64,000 bases of DNA from Mesorhizobium sp. (lineage in GTDB: Bacteria; Pseudomonadota; Alphaproteobacteria; Rhizobiales; Rhizobiaceae). The notes below the pieces were generated by a model. The model was not told the origin of the DNA. It worked only from the letters and a program-made list of their open reading frames with translations, and made no database searches. The position numbers and the translations under genes are program-made. The DNA lies in NCBI GenBank assembly GCA_019635735.1, contig JAHBYX010000005.1, forward strand, positions 186,001-250,000, in the 5' to 3' direction. Shown one piece after another: positions 48,364-58,297 of this stretch. How positions within the stretch are numbered: the stretch's first letter is position 1; each line of letters begins with the position of its first letter.

Positions 48364-49533
48364 ATGCGCATCGTACGGGTTCAGGCGTGGTGGGTGAGAA
48401 TTCCCATCGACGCCGCGCAACAGCACAAGAGCGATTTCGGCCAGATCGCCACGTTCGACGCGGCGATCGTGCGGGTCGAGACCGAGTCCGGCATCGTCGG
48501 CTGGGGCGAGGGCAAGAACGCCGCCGGCAGCGCCGGCACCTACGGCGCGCTGGTGTCGCTGATCAATGACGAGGTTGGCCCGGCGATCCGCGGCCGCGAC
48601 GCCCGCGACATCAACGGCATCTGGGAGATGCTGTACAACGGCGTGCGCCATCAGAAGGCGGCAGTGTCCGGCCACGTCATGCCGGTGCTGGCGCGCCGCG
48701 GTCTCACCATCGCCGCTATCAGCGCCATCGACATCGCACTGTGGGACATTCTCGGCAAATCGCTCGCGGTGCCGGTCTGGCAGCTGCTCGGCGGCAGGAA
48801 GTCGGCACGCATGCCCGCCTATGCCTCCGGCGGCTGGGCACCGGCCGAGACGATCGGCGCGCAGCTCCAGTCCTATATCGACAAGGGCGGCTTCACGGCG
48901 GTGAAGATGCGGGTGGGCTCGATGGACGGCGCGCCGCACGTCTCGGCCGCCAGGGTCGCGGCCGCGCGTACCGCACTCGGTCCCGCCGTCTCTATCATGG
49001 TCGACGCGCACGGCACCTACACGGTCGCCGACGCCAAGCGCTTCGCCCACATGGTGCGCGACTGCGATCTCGCCTGGTTCGAGGAACCCGTAACCGCCGA
49101 CGACCGGCAGGGCATCGCCGAGGTGCGCGCGGCCTGCGGCATTCCGATCGCGGTCGGCGAGAGCGAGGCGACGCGATTCGACTTCCGCGACCTGGCAGTC
49201 GCGCGCGCCGCCGACGTGTTCCAGCCGGATCTCGGATTCTGCGGCGGTATTTCCGAAGCGATGAAGATCGGCGCGCTTGCCTCGGCCTTCAACATCCGCC
49301 TTTCGCCGCATCTGTGGGCCGGCGCGCCGGCCTTCTATGCCGGGCTCCACGTCTGCGCCGCGTCGCCGGCGAGCTTCGTCCTCGAATACTCGCTCGGCGC
49401 CAACCCGATGCTGCACGATCTGGTGGTGGAGAAGCTCGACGTCGCCGACGGAACCATTGCAATTCCCGATACGCCGGGTCTAGGCATCACGATCGACGAG
49501 GATTTCCTGAGAGCCTACTCAATGGGTGGCTGA
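48364..49533 (+). CDS. mandelate racemase/muconate lactonizing enzyme (enolase superfamily) protein
   Basis: 389 residues. The capping domain (residues 1-120) precedes a modified TIM barrel. Catalytic elements: AVKMRVG near 181 (KxR in place of the common KxK), metal ligands Asp in IMVDAHGTY near 217, Glu in WFEEPV near 240, Glu in VGESEATRF near 268, and His in LSPHLW near 317. Probably an acid-sugar dehydratase or racemase; the exact substrate is unknown. It overlaps or abuts the GntR gene that follows. Confidence 0.92.
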   Translation: MRIVRVQAWWVRIPIDAAQQHKSDFGQIATFDAAIVRVETESGIVGWGEGKNAAGSAGTYGALVSLINDEVGPAIRGRDARDINGIWEMLYNGVRHQKAAVSGHVMPVLARRGLTIAAISAIDIALWDILGKSLAVPVWQLLGGRKSARMPAYASGGWAPAETIGAQLQSYIDKGGFTAVKMRVGSMDGAPHVSAARVAAARTALGPAVSIMVDAHGTYTVADAKRFAHMVRDCDLAWFEEPVTADDRQGIAEVRAACGIPIAVGESEATRFDFRDLAVARAADVFQPDLGFCGGISEAMKIGALASAFNIRLSPHLWAGAPAFYAGLHVCAASPASFVLEYSLGANPMLHDLVVEKLDVADGTIAIPDTPGLGITIDEDFLRAYSMGG

Positions 49534-49537
49534 GCGC

Positions 49538-50251
49538 ATGGCGGAAAAAGACCTGTTGCCGCATCTCGCGGCCTACCTGATCGCGAAATCGGACGCGGAG
49601 AGCCATCGTACGCCGTCCGAGCGGGAACTTGCCGAGCATTTCCAGGTGTCGCGCGGCCAGATCCGCGAGGCGCTCGCCATTCTCGAGGCGATGCGGCTGG
49701 TCGAACGCCGCGCCAAGTCCGGCATCTATCTCACCAAGCGCGAGGCGAGCGTCGAGGCGATGGCTCTGTTCGCCCGCGCCGGCCTGCCGCTCGATCCCGT
49801 GCAGATCTACGAGACGGTGGAACTGAGGAAGATCCACGAGATCAAGGCAGCCGAACTCGCCTGCAGTCGCGCGACCGAAGAGAACTACGAGGCGCTGCGC
49901 GAGATCCTGCGCGCCTCCGAGGCGAAGATCGCGGCCGGCGAGCCGATCCATGTCGAGGACAAGGATTTCCACCTCGAGATCGTGCGCGCGACCAAGAACA
50001 GCGTCTTCTACCGCATCTGCACGCTCTACTATGTCATGGGAGAGGGCCGGCTGCCGGTCTATTTCAACGATCCCGAGCGCTGCCGCAAATCGCACGCCGA
50101 GCATCTGCAGATCTTCGAGGCACTGCTTCGCCGCGACGGCAATCTCGCCCAGGCGTTGATGAACGCGCATCTCCAGGGCGCGGAGAGCTACTGGAAGGGG
50201 CTGATCAGCGAACTCGACCAGAAGGAAAACGCGCGGCTGGAACATGCCTGA
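49538..50251 (+). CDS. GntR (FadR subfamily) transcriptional regulator
   Basis: 237 residues from ATG 49538 (GGGTGG 9 nt upstream); an in-frame GTG at 49526 would add four codons. Winged helix: RTPSERELAEHFQVSRGQIREALAILEAMRLVERRAKSGIYL. The FCD domain has EDKDFHLEIVRATKN and KSHAEHLQIFEALL as metal-site regions. It sits inside the sugar-acid cluster, so it is the best candidate to bind TGGTCTAACCA at 47311. Overlaps the next gene by 8 bp. Confidence 0.93.
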   Translation: MAEKDLLPHLAAYLIAKSDAESHRTPSERELAEHFQVSRGQIREALAILEAMRLVERRAKSGIYLTKREASVEAMALFARAGLPLDPVQIYETVELRKIHEIKAAELACSRATEENYEALREILRASEAKIAAGEPIHVEDKDFHLEIVRATKNSVFYRICTLYYVMGEGRLPVYFNDPERCRKSHAEHLQIFEALLRRDGNLAQALMNAHLQGAESYWKGLISELDQKENARLEHA

Positions 50252-51230
50252 CGCGGAGCTTCCGCTCGTCTTCTCGACCCACGGCCTGCATCCGGCCGCC
50301 GTGGCGGCGCTCGGAAACGCCTGCCGGCTCCGCGTCGCGAGCGCGCTCGACGCGGCAACCCTAATCGCGGAATCGCGCGATGCTGCTGCCATCATCGTGC
50401 GCGCCAATCTGCCGGAGGCGATCTTCGAGGGCGCGCCCTTCTTGCGCGCAGCGGTGCGCCACGGCGCCGGCCTCGACATGATCCCGATGGAGGCGGCGAC
50501 GGCTGCCGGCGTGCTGGTGGCGAACGTGCCGGCGGTGAACGCGCGCTCGGTCGCGGAGCATGTCTTCTTCGTGACCATGGCGCTGCTCCGCCGGTTCCGC
50601 ATGATGGACCGCGACCTGCGCGGCCAGGGCTGGCTCGCCGGCCGGGCGCATGCCGAGCGCACCAACGAGCTGTCCGGCCGGCGCATCGGCATCGTCGGCT
50701 ACGGCGCGGTCGGCCGGCAGGTCCATTCCATCGCGGCGCATGGCTTCGGCCTGGAGGTCGCGATCAACAGCCGCAGCCGGCCGGCCGATCTTGGGGGCGC
50801 CGCCTTCCTCGACGTCGATGCGCTCATCGCGCAAAGCGACATCCTGGTGCTCTGCTGCCCGCTGACGCCCGAAACGCGCGGCCTGATCGATGCGCGCCGG
50901 ATCGGCCTGATGAGGCCCAGCGCACTGATCGTCAACGTCGCGCGGGGACCCGTCATCGTCGACGAAGCACTGATCGCCGCCCTGCGCGAGGGACGCATCG
51001 GCGGGGCGGCGCTCGACGTCTTCGCGACGCAGCCGCTGCCGCCGGACCACCCCTATCTCTCCTTCGACAATGTGATCGTCAGTCCGCATATGGCGGGCAT
51101 CACCGAGGAGAGCATGATGCGGATGGGGACGGGCGCGGCCGGGGAAGTCGTGCGCATCCTCCGCGGCGAACTGCCCGTCAATCTCCGGAATCCAGAGGTT
51201 CTTCCGGCCTATCGCGCCCGGTTCGGTTGA
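50244..51230 (+). CDS. D-isomer-specific 2-hydroxyacid dehydrogenase
   Basis: 328 residues of the D-2-hydroxyacid dehydrogenase family. NAD-binding RIGIVGYGAVGRQVHSIA near residue 150, catalytic Arg in NVARGPVIVDEALI near 233, Glu near 262, and His in VSPHMAGITEES near 282. No ACT domain, so it is not classical SerA. It overlaps the gntR gene by 8 bp, so it is cotranscribed. Probably interconverts a 2-keto and a 2-hydroxy acid from the upstream dehydratase product. Confidence 0.93.
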   Translation: MPDAELPLVFSTHGLHPAAVAALGNACRLRVASALDAATLIAESRDAAAIIVRANLPEAIFEGAPFLRAAVRHGAGLDMIPMEAATAAGVLVANVPAVNARSVAEHVFFVTMALLRRFRMMDRDLRGQGWLAGRAHAERTNELSGRRIGIVGYGAVGRQVHSIAAHGFGLEVAINSRSRPADLGGAAFLDVDALIAQSDILVLCCPLTPETRGLIDARRIGLMRPSALIVNVARGPVIVDEALIAALREGRIGGAALDVFATQPLPPDHPYLSFDNVIVSPHMAGITEESMMRMGTGAAGEVVRILRGELPVNLRNPEVLPAYRARFG

Positions 51231-51381
51231 TCCGCATCCTGCCGCACCCGCCTGACGCGATGTGTCAGGGCGACTCCATTCGTTAACTCTTCGCCACTTC
51301 GCAGCCCCATTCGCTCCACATTCCGCCCCCGTTTCGCCCCTAGCGCCAAAATCAGGTTCAACGGCAAAGGGTGCCTCAGGG

Positions 51382-51729
51382 ATGCAGAACGGTTTCGGTG
51401 TTGTCTTGGCAGTGGCCATCGCGGGGGCGACGTTTTCAACAAATCCAGCTTTCGCCCAGTGCGGGCGCGCATCGTGGTATGCGCTTCACTCCAAGACGGC
51501 CTCGGGCGAGCGGATGAACCCCTCCGCCATGACCGCCGCGCACCGCTCGCTTCCTTTCGGCACGAAAGTGCGTGTCACCAACAAGCACAACGGCAAGAGC
51601 GTGGTCGTGCGCATCAACGACCGCGGGCCGTTCATCAAGGGCCGCGTGATCGACCTTTCCAAGGCCGCGGCGAAGCAGATCGGCATGATCTCGCGCGGCC
51701 ACGCCTCGATCTGCATGGACAAGGTCTGA
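51382..51729 (+). CDS. short RlpA-like double-psi beta-barrel protein
   Basis: 115 residues. Signal peptide ([26 protein letters not shown]), then a single RlpA-type domain: [40 protein letters not shown]...[28 protein letters not shown]. The two catalytic-type residues of lytic RlpA (His in AAHRSLPFG and Asp in INDRGPF) are present. There is no SPOR domain and no lipobox, so it is much smaller than classical RlpA and is probably soluble in the periplasm. Peptidoglycan cleavage is plausible. Confidence 0.9.
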   Translation: MQNGFGVVLAVAIAGATFSTNPAFAQCGRASWYALHSKTASGERMNPSAMTAAHRSLPFGTKVRVTNKHNGKSVVVRINDRGPFIKGRVIDLSKAAAKQIGMISRGHASICMDKV

Positions 51730-51789
51730 GACAGGACTTTCGACGCGCGAGGTTCGAGGGCGCGGCGTGAGCTGCGCCCTTTCCTATTG

Positions 51790-52596
51790 TCAGCCGAGCA
51801 TCAGCAGCGCGATCAGGCCCACCCCGCCGACCGCGATGCGCCACCAGCCGAACAGCGCGTAGCCGTGGCGCGAGACGTAGTCGAGCAGGAAGCGCACGAC
51901 GACGACGGCGGCGACGAAGGCCATGACGAAGCCCGCGGCGATGACCGGCAGGTCGGCCGCCGAGAGAATGTCGCGGTTCTTGTAGAGGTCGTAGGCGAAG
52001 GCACCCGTCATGGTCGGCATCGCGAGGAAGAACGAGAATTCCGCCGCCGAACGCTTGTCGGCCCCCATCAGGAGCGAACCGACGATGGTGGCGCCGGACC
52101 GCGATGTGCCCGGAATCATTGCGAGACACTGGAAAAGGCCGATCTTCAGGCACAGCGACAGCGGATAGTCCATGATGTCGGTGTAGCGCGGCTGGAGCGC
52201 CCAGCGGTCGACCCAGAGCAGCACCACGCCGCCGAGAAGAAGCATGACGCAGATCAGCATCGGCGTCTCGAACAGCACCGTCTTGATGAAGTCGTGTGCC
52301 AGCGCGCCGACGATGGCCGCCGGCAGGAAGGCGACGAGAACGCCGAGCACGAAACGCTGCGTGCGCCCGTCGCGCGGCAGGTCGACCAGCAGTTTCCACA
52401 AACGGCCGAAATAGACCGACAGGATGGCGAGAATCGCGCCGAGCTGGATCAGCACCTCGAACGCCTTGCCGGTCGACTTGAAGCCGAGGAAGTGTCCCGC
52501 CAGCAGGATATGCCCGGTGGACGAGACCGGAATAAACTCGGTCAGCCCCTCGAGCAGGCCCAGCAACAGGGCCGAAACGATGGATTGATCCTGCAT
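51790..52596 (-). CDS. uppP: undecaprenyl-diphosphatase (UppP/BacA)
   Basis: 268-residue inner-membrane phosphatase with 7-8 helices that recycles undecaprenyl diphosphate for peptidoglycan synthesis and gives bacitracin tolerance. Both active-site blocks are present: [18 protein letters not shown] near residue 17, and [35 protein letters not shown] near 160. It starts at ATG 52596 ([17 protein letters not shown]). Diverges from the GST gene. Confidence 0.97.
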   Translation of the reverse strand: MQDQSIVSALLLGLLEGLTEFIPVSSTGHILLAGHFLGFKSTGKAFEVLIQLGAILAILSVYFGRLWKLLVDLPRDGRTQRFVLGVLVAFLPAAIVGALAHDFIKTVLFETPMLICVMLLLGGVVLLWVDRWALQPRYTDIMDYPLSLCLKIGLFQCLAMIPGTSRSGATIVGSLLMGADKRSAAEFSFFLAMPTMTGAFAYDLYKNRDILSAADLPVIAAGFVMAFVAAVVVVRFLLDYVSRHGYALFGWWRIAVGGVGLIALLMLG

Positions 52597-52763
52597 GGAG
52601 CGCTCCGGCCAGGCGGCTTGCTTGTCATCGACGGGTCGAGCCCGTATAGGTCGGCTCGAATCCCGACCTCGACGGGTGGCGCAGGATTAGCCGCCCCGAC
52701 CGCAAAACGCCAGTGCCGCGCCGAGGCATTCCGCAGCCTCGCCGAAGTGCCCAGACCGGATCG

Positions 52764-53456
52764 ATGCTGACCCTCTTCCATCACCCCATGAACGCCGCCA
52801 GCCGCTTCGTCAGGCTCGCCTTTGGCGAGTATGGCGAGGAGCTGGAACTGATCGAGGAGAAGCCCTGGGCGCGCCGCAAGGAGTTCCTGGCGCTCAACCC
52901 CGCGGGCACCTTGCCGGTACTGCTGGCCGAAGGCGACGTGCCGATCGTCGGCGCCAATGTGATTGCCGAGTATGTCGACGAGACGCGCGGCGTGCTGAAA
53001 CGCGACAAGCGGCTGTTTGCCGAGGATTCGATCGGCCGCGCCGAAATCCGCAGGCTGTGCGACTGGTACCTGGTCAAGACCGAGAGCGAGGTCACGCGCC
53101 ACCTGGTGCGCGAGCGCGTCTTCAAGCCGCACATGCCGTCCGCGCAGGGCGGCGGCTCGCCCGATTCGGCGGCGATCCGCGCGGCGCGGGCCAACATCAA
53201 GCAGCATCTGAAATACACCAACTGGCTGGCCGGCACCCGCGACTGGCTGGCCGGCACGCGCATGAGCTATGCGGACCTCGCCGCCGCCGCTTCGCTCTCG
53301 ATCCTCGACTATCTGGGCGAGGTCGACTGGCTGGAGAACGTGGCAGCCCGCGACTGGTACAGCCGGATCAAGTCGCGACCCGCATTCCGTCCGCTCCTCA
53401 ATGACCGCGTGCGCGGCCTGTCTCCCGCCGCGCACTACGCCAATCTCGACTTCTAG
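52764..53456 (+). CDS. glutathione S-transferase family protein
   Basis: 230 residues. N-terminal thioredoxin-like domain ([53 protein letters not shown] with cis-Pro and the GSH-contacting Glu/Asp position). All-helical C-terminal domain (about 90-230), including the GST N-capping motif [20 protein letters not shown]. The substrate is not predictable. It lies 4 bp before queG and probably shares its transcript. Confidence 0.92.
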   Translation: MLTLFHHPMNAASRFVRLAFGEYGEELELIEEKPWARRKEFLALNPAGTLPVLLAEGDVPIVGANVIAEYVDETRGVLKRDKRLFAEDSIGRAEIRRLCDWYLVKTESEVTRHLVRERVFKPHMPSAQGGGSPDSAAIRAARANIKQHLKYTNWLAGTRDWLAGTRMSYADLAAAASLSILDYLGEVDWLENVAARDWYSRIKSRPAFRPLLNDRVRGLSPAAHYANLDF

Positions 53457-53460
53457 GGCC

Positions 53461-54627
53461 ATGGGCGCGGCACCGGCGGCCACACCGGACACGCTGCGGC
53501 CGTTCATCGATCGCGAGGCGAGGAGGCTCGGCTTCAGCGCCGTCGCCATCACCACGCCCGATGCAATTCCGCTTGCTCGCGACCGGCTGGCCGAGGCACT
53601 CGCGGCCGGCCACCACGGCGATATGGACTGGCTCGCGGAGACCTTCGAGCGCCGCGCTTCGCCCACCGCGCTGTGGCCCGACGTGCGCAGCGTCATCATC
53701 CTCGCCATGAACTACTGCCCCGACGAGAACCCCCTCGACATCCTGGCGCGTAAGGATCGGGCGGCGATTTCTGTCTATGCCCGCAACCGCGACTATCACG
53801 ACATCATCAAAGGCAGGCTCAAGGAACTGGCGGGAAAGATCGCCTCGCGGGCCGGCGGCGACGTCAAGGTCTTCGTCGACACCGCGCCTGTGATGGAGAA
53901 GCCGCTGGCGGAAGCCGCCGGTCTCGGCTGGCAGGGCAAGCACACGAACCTCGTCAGTCGCGAATTCGGTTCCTGGCTGTTCCTCGGTTCGATCTTCACC
54001 ACGGCGGAACTGCCGGCCGACGCTCCCGAGATCGACCATTGCGGCTCGTGCCGCGCCTGCCTCGACATCTGCCCGACCAATGCGTTTCCCGCACCCTACC
54101 GGCTCGATGCGCGGCGCTGCATCTCTTATCTCACCATCGAGAACAAGGGGCCGATCCCACGCGAATTCCGCGCCGCGATCGGCAACCGCATCTATGGCTG
54201 CGACGACTGCCTCGCCGCTTGCCCCTGGAACAAGTTCGCGGCCGCCGCATCCGAGGCGAAGCTCGTCGCACGCGACGACCTGAAGGCGCCGCGCATCGGC
54301 GACCTGCTCATGCTGGACGATCCGGCGTTCAGGACACTGTTCTCCGGCTCGCCGGTGAAGCGCATCGGCCGCGACCGTTTCCTCCGCAACGTGCTCATCG
54401 CGGCCGGCAATTCGGGCGACGCGTCGCTGATCGCGCGCTGCCGCGAGCTTGCCGGCGACTTCTCGCCGCTGGTGCGCGGCGCGGCGGTGTGGGCGCTGTC
54501 GCGGCTGATGGAAGATCAGGCCTTTACGGCGCTTTGGAACGAGCGGCAGGCCGCGGAGGACGACGACTCGGTCCGCGAGGAGTGGACCGCCGCCCTCCGC
54601 GCGCAGCGTGGAAGGCTAACGGCATGA
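53461..54627 (+). CDS. queG: epoxyqueuosine reductase
   Basis: 388 residues. Cobalamin- and iron-sulfur-dependent last step of queuosine tRNA modification. An N-terminal corrinoid-reductase-like domain contains [28 protein letters not shown]. Two 4Fe-4S clusters are bound by [16 protein letters not shown] near residue 197 and [11 protein letters not shown] near 247. A C-terminal HEAT-like helical region interacts with tRNA. The start ATG 53461 is 4 bp after the GST stop; the stop overlaps the ATG of the next gene (ATGA). Confidence 0.97.
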   Translation: MGAAPAATPDTLRPFIDREARRLGFSAVAITTPDAIPLARDRLAEALAAGHHGDMDWLAETFERRASPTALWPDVRSVIILAMNYCPDENPLDILARKDRAAISVYARNRDYHDIIKGRLKELAGKIASRAGGDVKVFVDTAPVMEKPLAEAAGLGWQGKHTNLVSREFGSWLFLGSIFTTAELPADAPEIDHCGSCRACLDICPTNAFPAPYRLDARRCISYLTIENKGPIPREFRAAIGNRIYGCDDCLAACPWNKFAAAASEAKLVARDDLKAPRIGDLLMLDDPAFRTLFSGSPVKRIGRDRFLRNVLIAAGNSGDASLIARCRELAGDFSPLVRGAAVWALSRLMEDQAFTALWNERQAAEDDDSVREEWTAALRAQRGRLTA

Positions 54628-55505
54628 CAATGCGCATCTTTCTGTTTGGCGCCGGCTATTCCGCGCGGGCCTTCGCCAGGCTCGCGGCAGGCGAAGCGGA
54701 GACCATTGTCGGCACGACCCGTGGCGATGGCAAATTCGCCCTGCTGCGCGCGGCCGGTATCGAGCCTCTCTCCTTCGACGGTACAGCGGTTTCGCCGCAG
54801 ATCGCAGCCGCACTCGCCCGCGCCACCCACATCGTCGTGTCGGCGGCGCCTACCGACGCAGGCGACCCTGTGATCGCCGCGACGCGGGATCTTCTGGTCG
54901 GCGCGACGCCCGCGCTGCGCTGGATCGGCTATCTCTCCACCGTCGGCGTCTACGGCAACCATGACGGCGCCTGGATCGACGAGACAAGCGAGTGTCGCCC
55001 GCGGCCGGGCCGCTCCGACCACCGGCTGGAAGCGGAGAGGGAGTGGAGCGATCTCGCCGCCCGGCGCGGAGTCCCGCTGGCGACCCTGCGGCTCTCGGGC
55101 ATCTACGGCCCGGGCCGCAACGCCTTCGTCAACCTCGAGAACGGCACCGCGCGGCGCATCGTCAAGCCGGGCCAGATCTTCAACCGCATCCATGTCGACG
55201 ACATCGCCGGCAGCCTGCTCCACCTGGCGCAACTGGACGCGGGTGGGATCTTCAACGTCACCGACGACGAGCCCGCCCCGCCGCAGGACGTCGTCGCCTT
55301 CGCCGCCCGCCTGATGGGCGTCGCGCCACCGCCGGAGATCGACTTCGACACCGCCGACCTCTCGCCCATGGCCCGATCCTTCTACGGCGAGAACAAGCGA
55401 GTCTCGAACGCGAAACTGAAGGCGACCGGTTATCGCTTCGTCCATCCGAACTATCGCGCGGCGCTGACCGCGATGTGGGAAAAGGGCAACTGGCGGAGAG
55501 ATTGA
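54624..55505 (+). CDS. NAD(P)-dependent SDR / YeeZ-like epimerase-family protein
   Basis: 293 residues of the extended SDR (YeeZ-like) group. The Rossmann motif is [20 protein letters not shown] rather than the canonical GxxGxxG. Substrate-side motifs include [35 protein letters not shown] and [16 protein letters not shown]. The classical YxxxK pair is not obvious, as in YeeZ relatives, so the catalytic role is uncertain. It is translationally coupled to queG. Confidence 0.88.
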   Translation: MTMRIFLFGAGYSARAFARLAAGEAETIVGTTRGDGKFALLRAAGIEPLSFDGTAVSPQIAAALARATHIVVSAAPTDAGDPVIAATRDLLVGATPALRWIGYLSTVGVYGNHDGAWIDETSECRPRPGRSDHRLEAEREWSDLAARRGVPLATLRLSGIYGPGRNAFVNLENGTARRIVKPGQIFNRIHVDDIAGSLLHLAQLDAGGIFNVTDDEPAPPQDVVAFAARLMGVAPPPEIDFDTADLSPMARSFYGENKRVSNAKLKATGYRFVHPNYRAALTAMWEKGNWRRD

Positions 55506-55635
55506 TCGGACCGGCCTCCGCGCGAGCTTCCACCTGCACCCCTAGTTTCGTAGCGTTCACCCTCCATTAACCCTTCGCCGCCCACGCTTCGCCAAAGTTG
55601 TCGGGCAGGAAGGCCTCGGACATCGGGGACTGGAC

Positions 55636-56676
55636 ATGAGCAAGATTGTGCGAAGCGCCTTCGCAGGCCTCATCGCGGCACTCGCATTGGCCGGCGGAAC
55701 GGCGCCGGCAAACGCCGAGCAACTCGCCAAGAACCTTTTCGGCGCCAAGACCCTGCCGGCGGCGATCGCGCCCAAATCCTACGGCTTTTATTCCAAGGGC
55801 TGCTTTTCGGGCGGCGTCGCCATCGCCACCGACGGTCCGAACTGGCAGGCCATGCGGCTGTCGCGCAACCGGCGCTGGGGCCATCCGACGATGATCAACC
55901 TGATCGAGAAACTGTCCCGCGATTCGGCCAAGGACGGCTGGCCCGGCCTTCTCCTCGGCGACATCTCGCAGCCGCGCGGCGGCCCGATGCTCTCCGGCCA
56001 TGCCTCGCACCAGATCGGGCTCGACGCCGACATCTGGCTGACGCCGATGCCCGACAAGCGGCTGAGCGCGAGCGAGCGCGAGAACATGAGCGCCACGCTG
56101 ATGGTCGACGAGCGGACGCATCTGGTGAAGGACCGGCTCTGGACCCAGGCGCATACCAACCTGCTCAAGCGCGCCGCCAGCTATCCGGAGGTCGAGCGAA
56201 TCCTGGTCAATCCGGGCATCAAGAAAAAGCTCTGCGACACGGTGAGCGGCGATCGCTCCTGGTTGCGCAAGGTGCGGCCGTTCTGGGGCCACGATTACCA
56301 TTTCCACATCCGCATCGGCTGCCAGCCGGGCTCGACCGAGTGCCGCGGGCAGGAGAAGGTCGCCGCCGGCGACGGCTGCGACAAGTCGCTCGCCTGGTGG
56401 TTCACCGAGGAGCCCTGGCGCCCCAACAAGAACCCCGACGCGCCCAAGGCGCGCGACATCATGACGATGAAAAGCCTGCCGGCAGCCTGCGTCGCGGTGC
56501 TGAACGCGCCCTCGCCCGTCTCGGAGGCCGCGGTGACGGTGCGCGGCATCGGCAGCCCGCCGCCGGCGATCGCCGCATCATCCAGCGCCTCCGCGCCGGT
56601 GACGGCCAATGCGTTCACGGAAATACCGCTGGACCGCGTCCCGATCCCGATGTTCCGCCCCGATCCAGGGCAGTGA
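55636..56676 (+). CDS. mepA: penicillin-insensitive murein endopeptidase
   Basis: 346 residues. Signal peptide (first ~27 residues, ending ANA), then a LAS-type metalloendopeptidase that cuts D-Ala-DAP crosslinks in peptidoglycan. Metal and catalytic motifs: SGHASHQIGLDADIWLTP near residue 120 and FWGHDYHFHIRIGCQPGSTEC near 217. A Pro/Ala/Ser-rich C-terminal extension of about 70 residues is longer than in E. coli MepA and looks disordered. Cys residues suggest disulfides, consistent with a periplasmic location. Confidence 0.95.
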   Translation: MSKIVRSAFAGLIAALALAGGTAPANAEQLAKNLFGAKTLPAAIAPKSYGFYSKGCFSGGVAIATDGPNWQAMRLSRNRRWGHPTMINLIEKLSRDSAKDGWPGLLLGDISQPRGGPMLSGHASHQIGLDADIWLTPMPDKRLSASERENMSATLMVDERTHLVKDRLWTQAHTNLLKRAASYPEVERILVNPGIKKKLCDTVSGDRSWLRKVRPFWGHDYHFHIRIGCQPGSTECRGQEKVAAGDGCDKSLAWWFTEEPWRPNKNPDAPKARDIMTMKSLPAACVAVLNAPSPVSEAAVTVRGIGSPPPAIAASSSASAPVTANAFTEIPLDRVPIPMFRPDPGQ

Positions 56677-56760
56677 GTCGTCAACTTACCGCTTCCTTCC
56701 GGCAGGCTTGTGGGCTATGCCATCGGCTGACTTCAAACGATTTAGCCGGATGGTTCGCGC

Positions 56761-57138
56761 GTGCGTATTGCCCTCATCGCGCATGACGAAAAGAAGGACG
56801 ACCTCGTCGCTTTCGCCGGCGCCCACCGCGATTTTCTCAGGGGTTGCGACCTGGTCGCCACCGGCACGACGGGCGGGCGCGTCGCCGAAGCCTGGCCGGA
56901 GCTCGCGGTCAGGCGGCTGAAGAGCGGCCCGCTCGGCGGCGACCAGCAGATCGGCGCGCTGATCGCGGAAGGCCAGGTCGATGCACTGATCTTCTTCGTC
57001 GATCCGCTGACGCCGATGCCGCACGACGTGGACGTCAAGGCGCTGATGCGGCTTGCGATCGTCTACGATATTCCAATGGCCTTGAATCGCGCCACCGCCG
57101 AGATCATCCTGACCGGCACGAAGGCGGCGCAGGCGTAA
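56761..57138 (+). CDS. mgsA: methylglyoxal synthase
   Basis: 125 residues starting at GTG 56761. Converts dihydroxyacetone phosphate to methylglyoxal and phosphate. Motifs: [24 protein letters not shown] near residue 37, [15 protein letters not shown] near 60 with the catalytic Asp, and [18 protein letters not shown] near 80. Usually allosterically inhibited by phosphate. It lies 22 bp upstream of glk, so the two probably form an operon at a glycolytic overflow point. Confidence 0.96.
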   Translation: MRIALIAHDEKKDDLVAFAGAHRDFLRGCDLVATGTTGGRVAEAWPELAVRRLKSGPLGGDQQIGALIAEGQVDALIFFVDPLTPMPHDVDVKALMRLAIVYDIPMALNRATAEIILTGTKAAQA

Positions 57139-57160
57139 GGCCATTGCAACGGGGGAAAGT

Positions 57161-58186
57161 ATGGCCCGAATCACCGACACCGACACGGTCCTCAACTTCC
57201 CCGTCCTGATCGGGGATATCGGGGGCACCAATGCGCGCTTCGCGATCCTGATCGATTCATATGCCGAGCCGAAGGAATTCCCGGTCGTCCAGACAGCCGA
57301 CTTCGCGACCATCGACCAGGCCATCCAGACCATGATCCTGGACCGCACCTCGGTCCAGCCGCGCTCGGCCGTGCTCGCCGTCGCGGGCCCCGTCGACGGC
57401 GACGAGATCCACCTGACGAATTGCCCCTGGGTCGTGCGACCCAGGGCGATGCAGGCCGAACTCGGCCTGCAGGATATCGTTGTGCTCAACGATTTCGAGG
57501 CGCAGGCGCTGGCCGTCGTCGCGCTCGGCGACGAACACATGATCCGCATCGGCTCGGGCACCGCCGAACCCGCCGCCAGCCGTGTCGTGCTCGGTCCGGG
57601 CACCGGACTAGGCGTCGCCGGCCTCGTGCATGCGCGGCGAACCTGGATCCCGGTGCCCGGCGAAGGCGGGCATATGGACATGGGTCCGCGTAGCCCCCGC
57701 GATTTCGAGGTCTTCCCGCATCTGGAGCGGATCGAGGGGCGCATTTCGGGCGAACAGCTGCTGTGCGGTCGGGGCCTGGTCAACATCTACCATGCCATCG
57801 GCAAGGCGGACGGAACGCCCGCGCCGTTCACGACGCCGGCCGAGATCACCAGTGCCGCGCTCGACGGCTCGGACAAGACCGCCGTCGAGGCGGTGTCGAT
57901 GTTCTGCACCTGCCTCGGGCGCATCGCCGGCGACCTGGCGCTGGTGTTCATGAGCAAGGGCGGCGTCTATCTCACCGGCGGTATCGCCCAGAAGATCGTA
58001 CCGCTGCTCCTGAAAAGCGATTTCCGCGCCGCCTTCGAGGACAAGGCGCCGCATTCGGCGCTGATGCGCGACATGCCGGTCTTTGTCATCACCCATCCGA
58101 TGGCGGCACTTCTCGGCCTCGCCGCCTATGCGCGGACGCCGGGTCGCTTCGGAGTCGAGACGTCGGGCCGCCGCTGGCGGCCATAG
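57161..58186 (+). CDS. glk: glucokinase
   Basis: 341 residues; bacterial Glk (ROK-unrelated) type, ATP-dependent glucose phosphorylation. N-terminal phosphate loop [15 protein letters not shown] near residue 15, [13 protein letters not shown] near 113, [13 protein letters not shown] near 145, a conserved [18 protein letters not shown] near 168 and [14 protein letters not shown] near 275. The ATG has a GGGGGAAAG site upstream. Slightly longer than E. coli Glk (321). Confidence 0.96.
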   Translation: MARITDTDTVLNFPVLIGDIGGTNARFAILIDSYAEPKEFPVVQTADFATIDQAIQTMILDRTSVQPRSAVLAVAGPVDGDEIHLTNCPWVVRPRAMQAELGLQDIVVLNDFEAQALAVVALGDEHMIRIGSGTAEPAASRVVLGPGTGLGVAGLVHARRTWIPVPGEGGHMDMGPRSPRDFEVFPHLERIEGRISGEQLLCGRGLVNIYHAIGKADGTPAPFTTPAEITSAALDGSDKTAVEAVSMFCTCLGRIAGDLALVFMSKGGVYLTGGIAQKIVPLLLKSDFRAAFEDKAPHSALMRDMPVFVITHPMAALLGLAAYARTPGRFGVETSGRRWRP

Positions 58187-58297
58187 CGGGCAATCTGTGG
58201 CATCGCTGCCATAGGCAAGCGCGGCGCATGCCGCTATGAGCGTGCCACGGCGCAGGGTCGCGACTGGCGCGTCGAAGGGCAGCAGGACAGGACCGAC

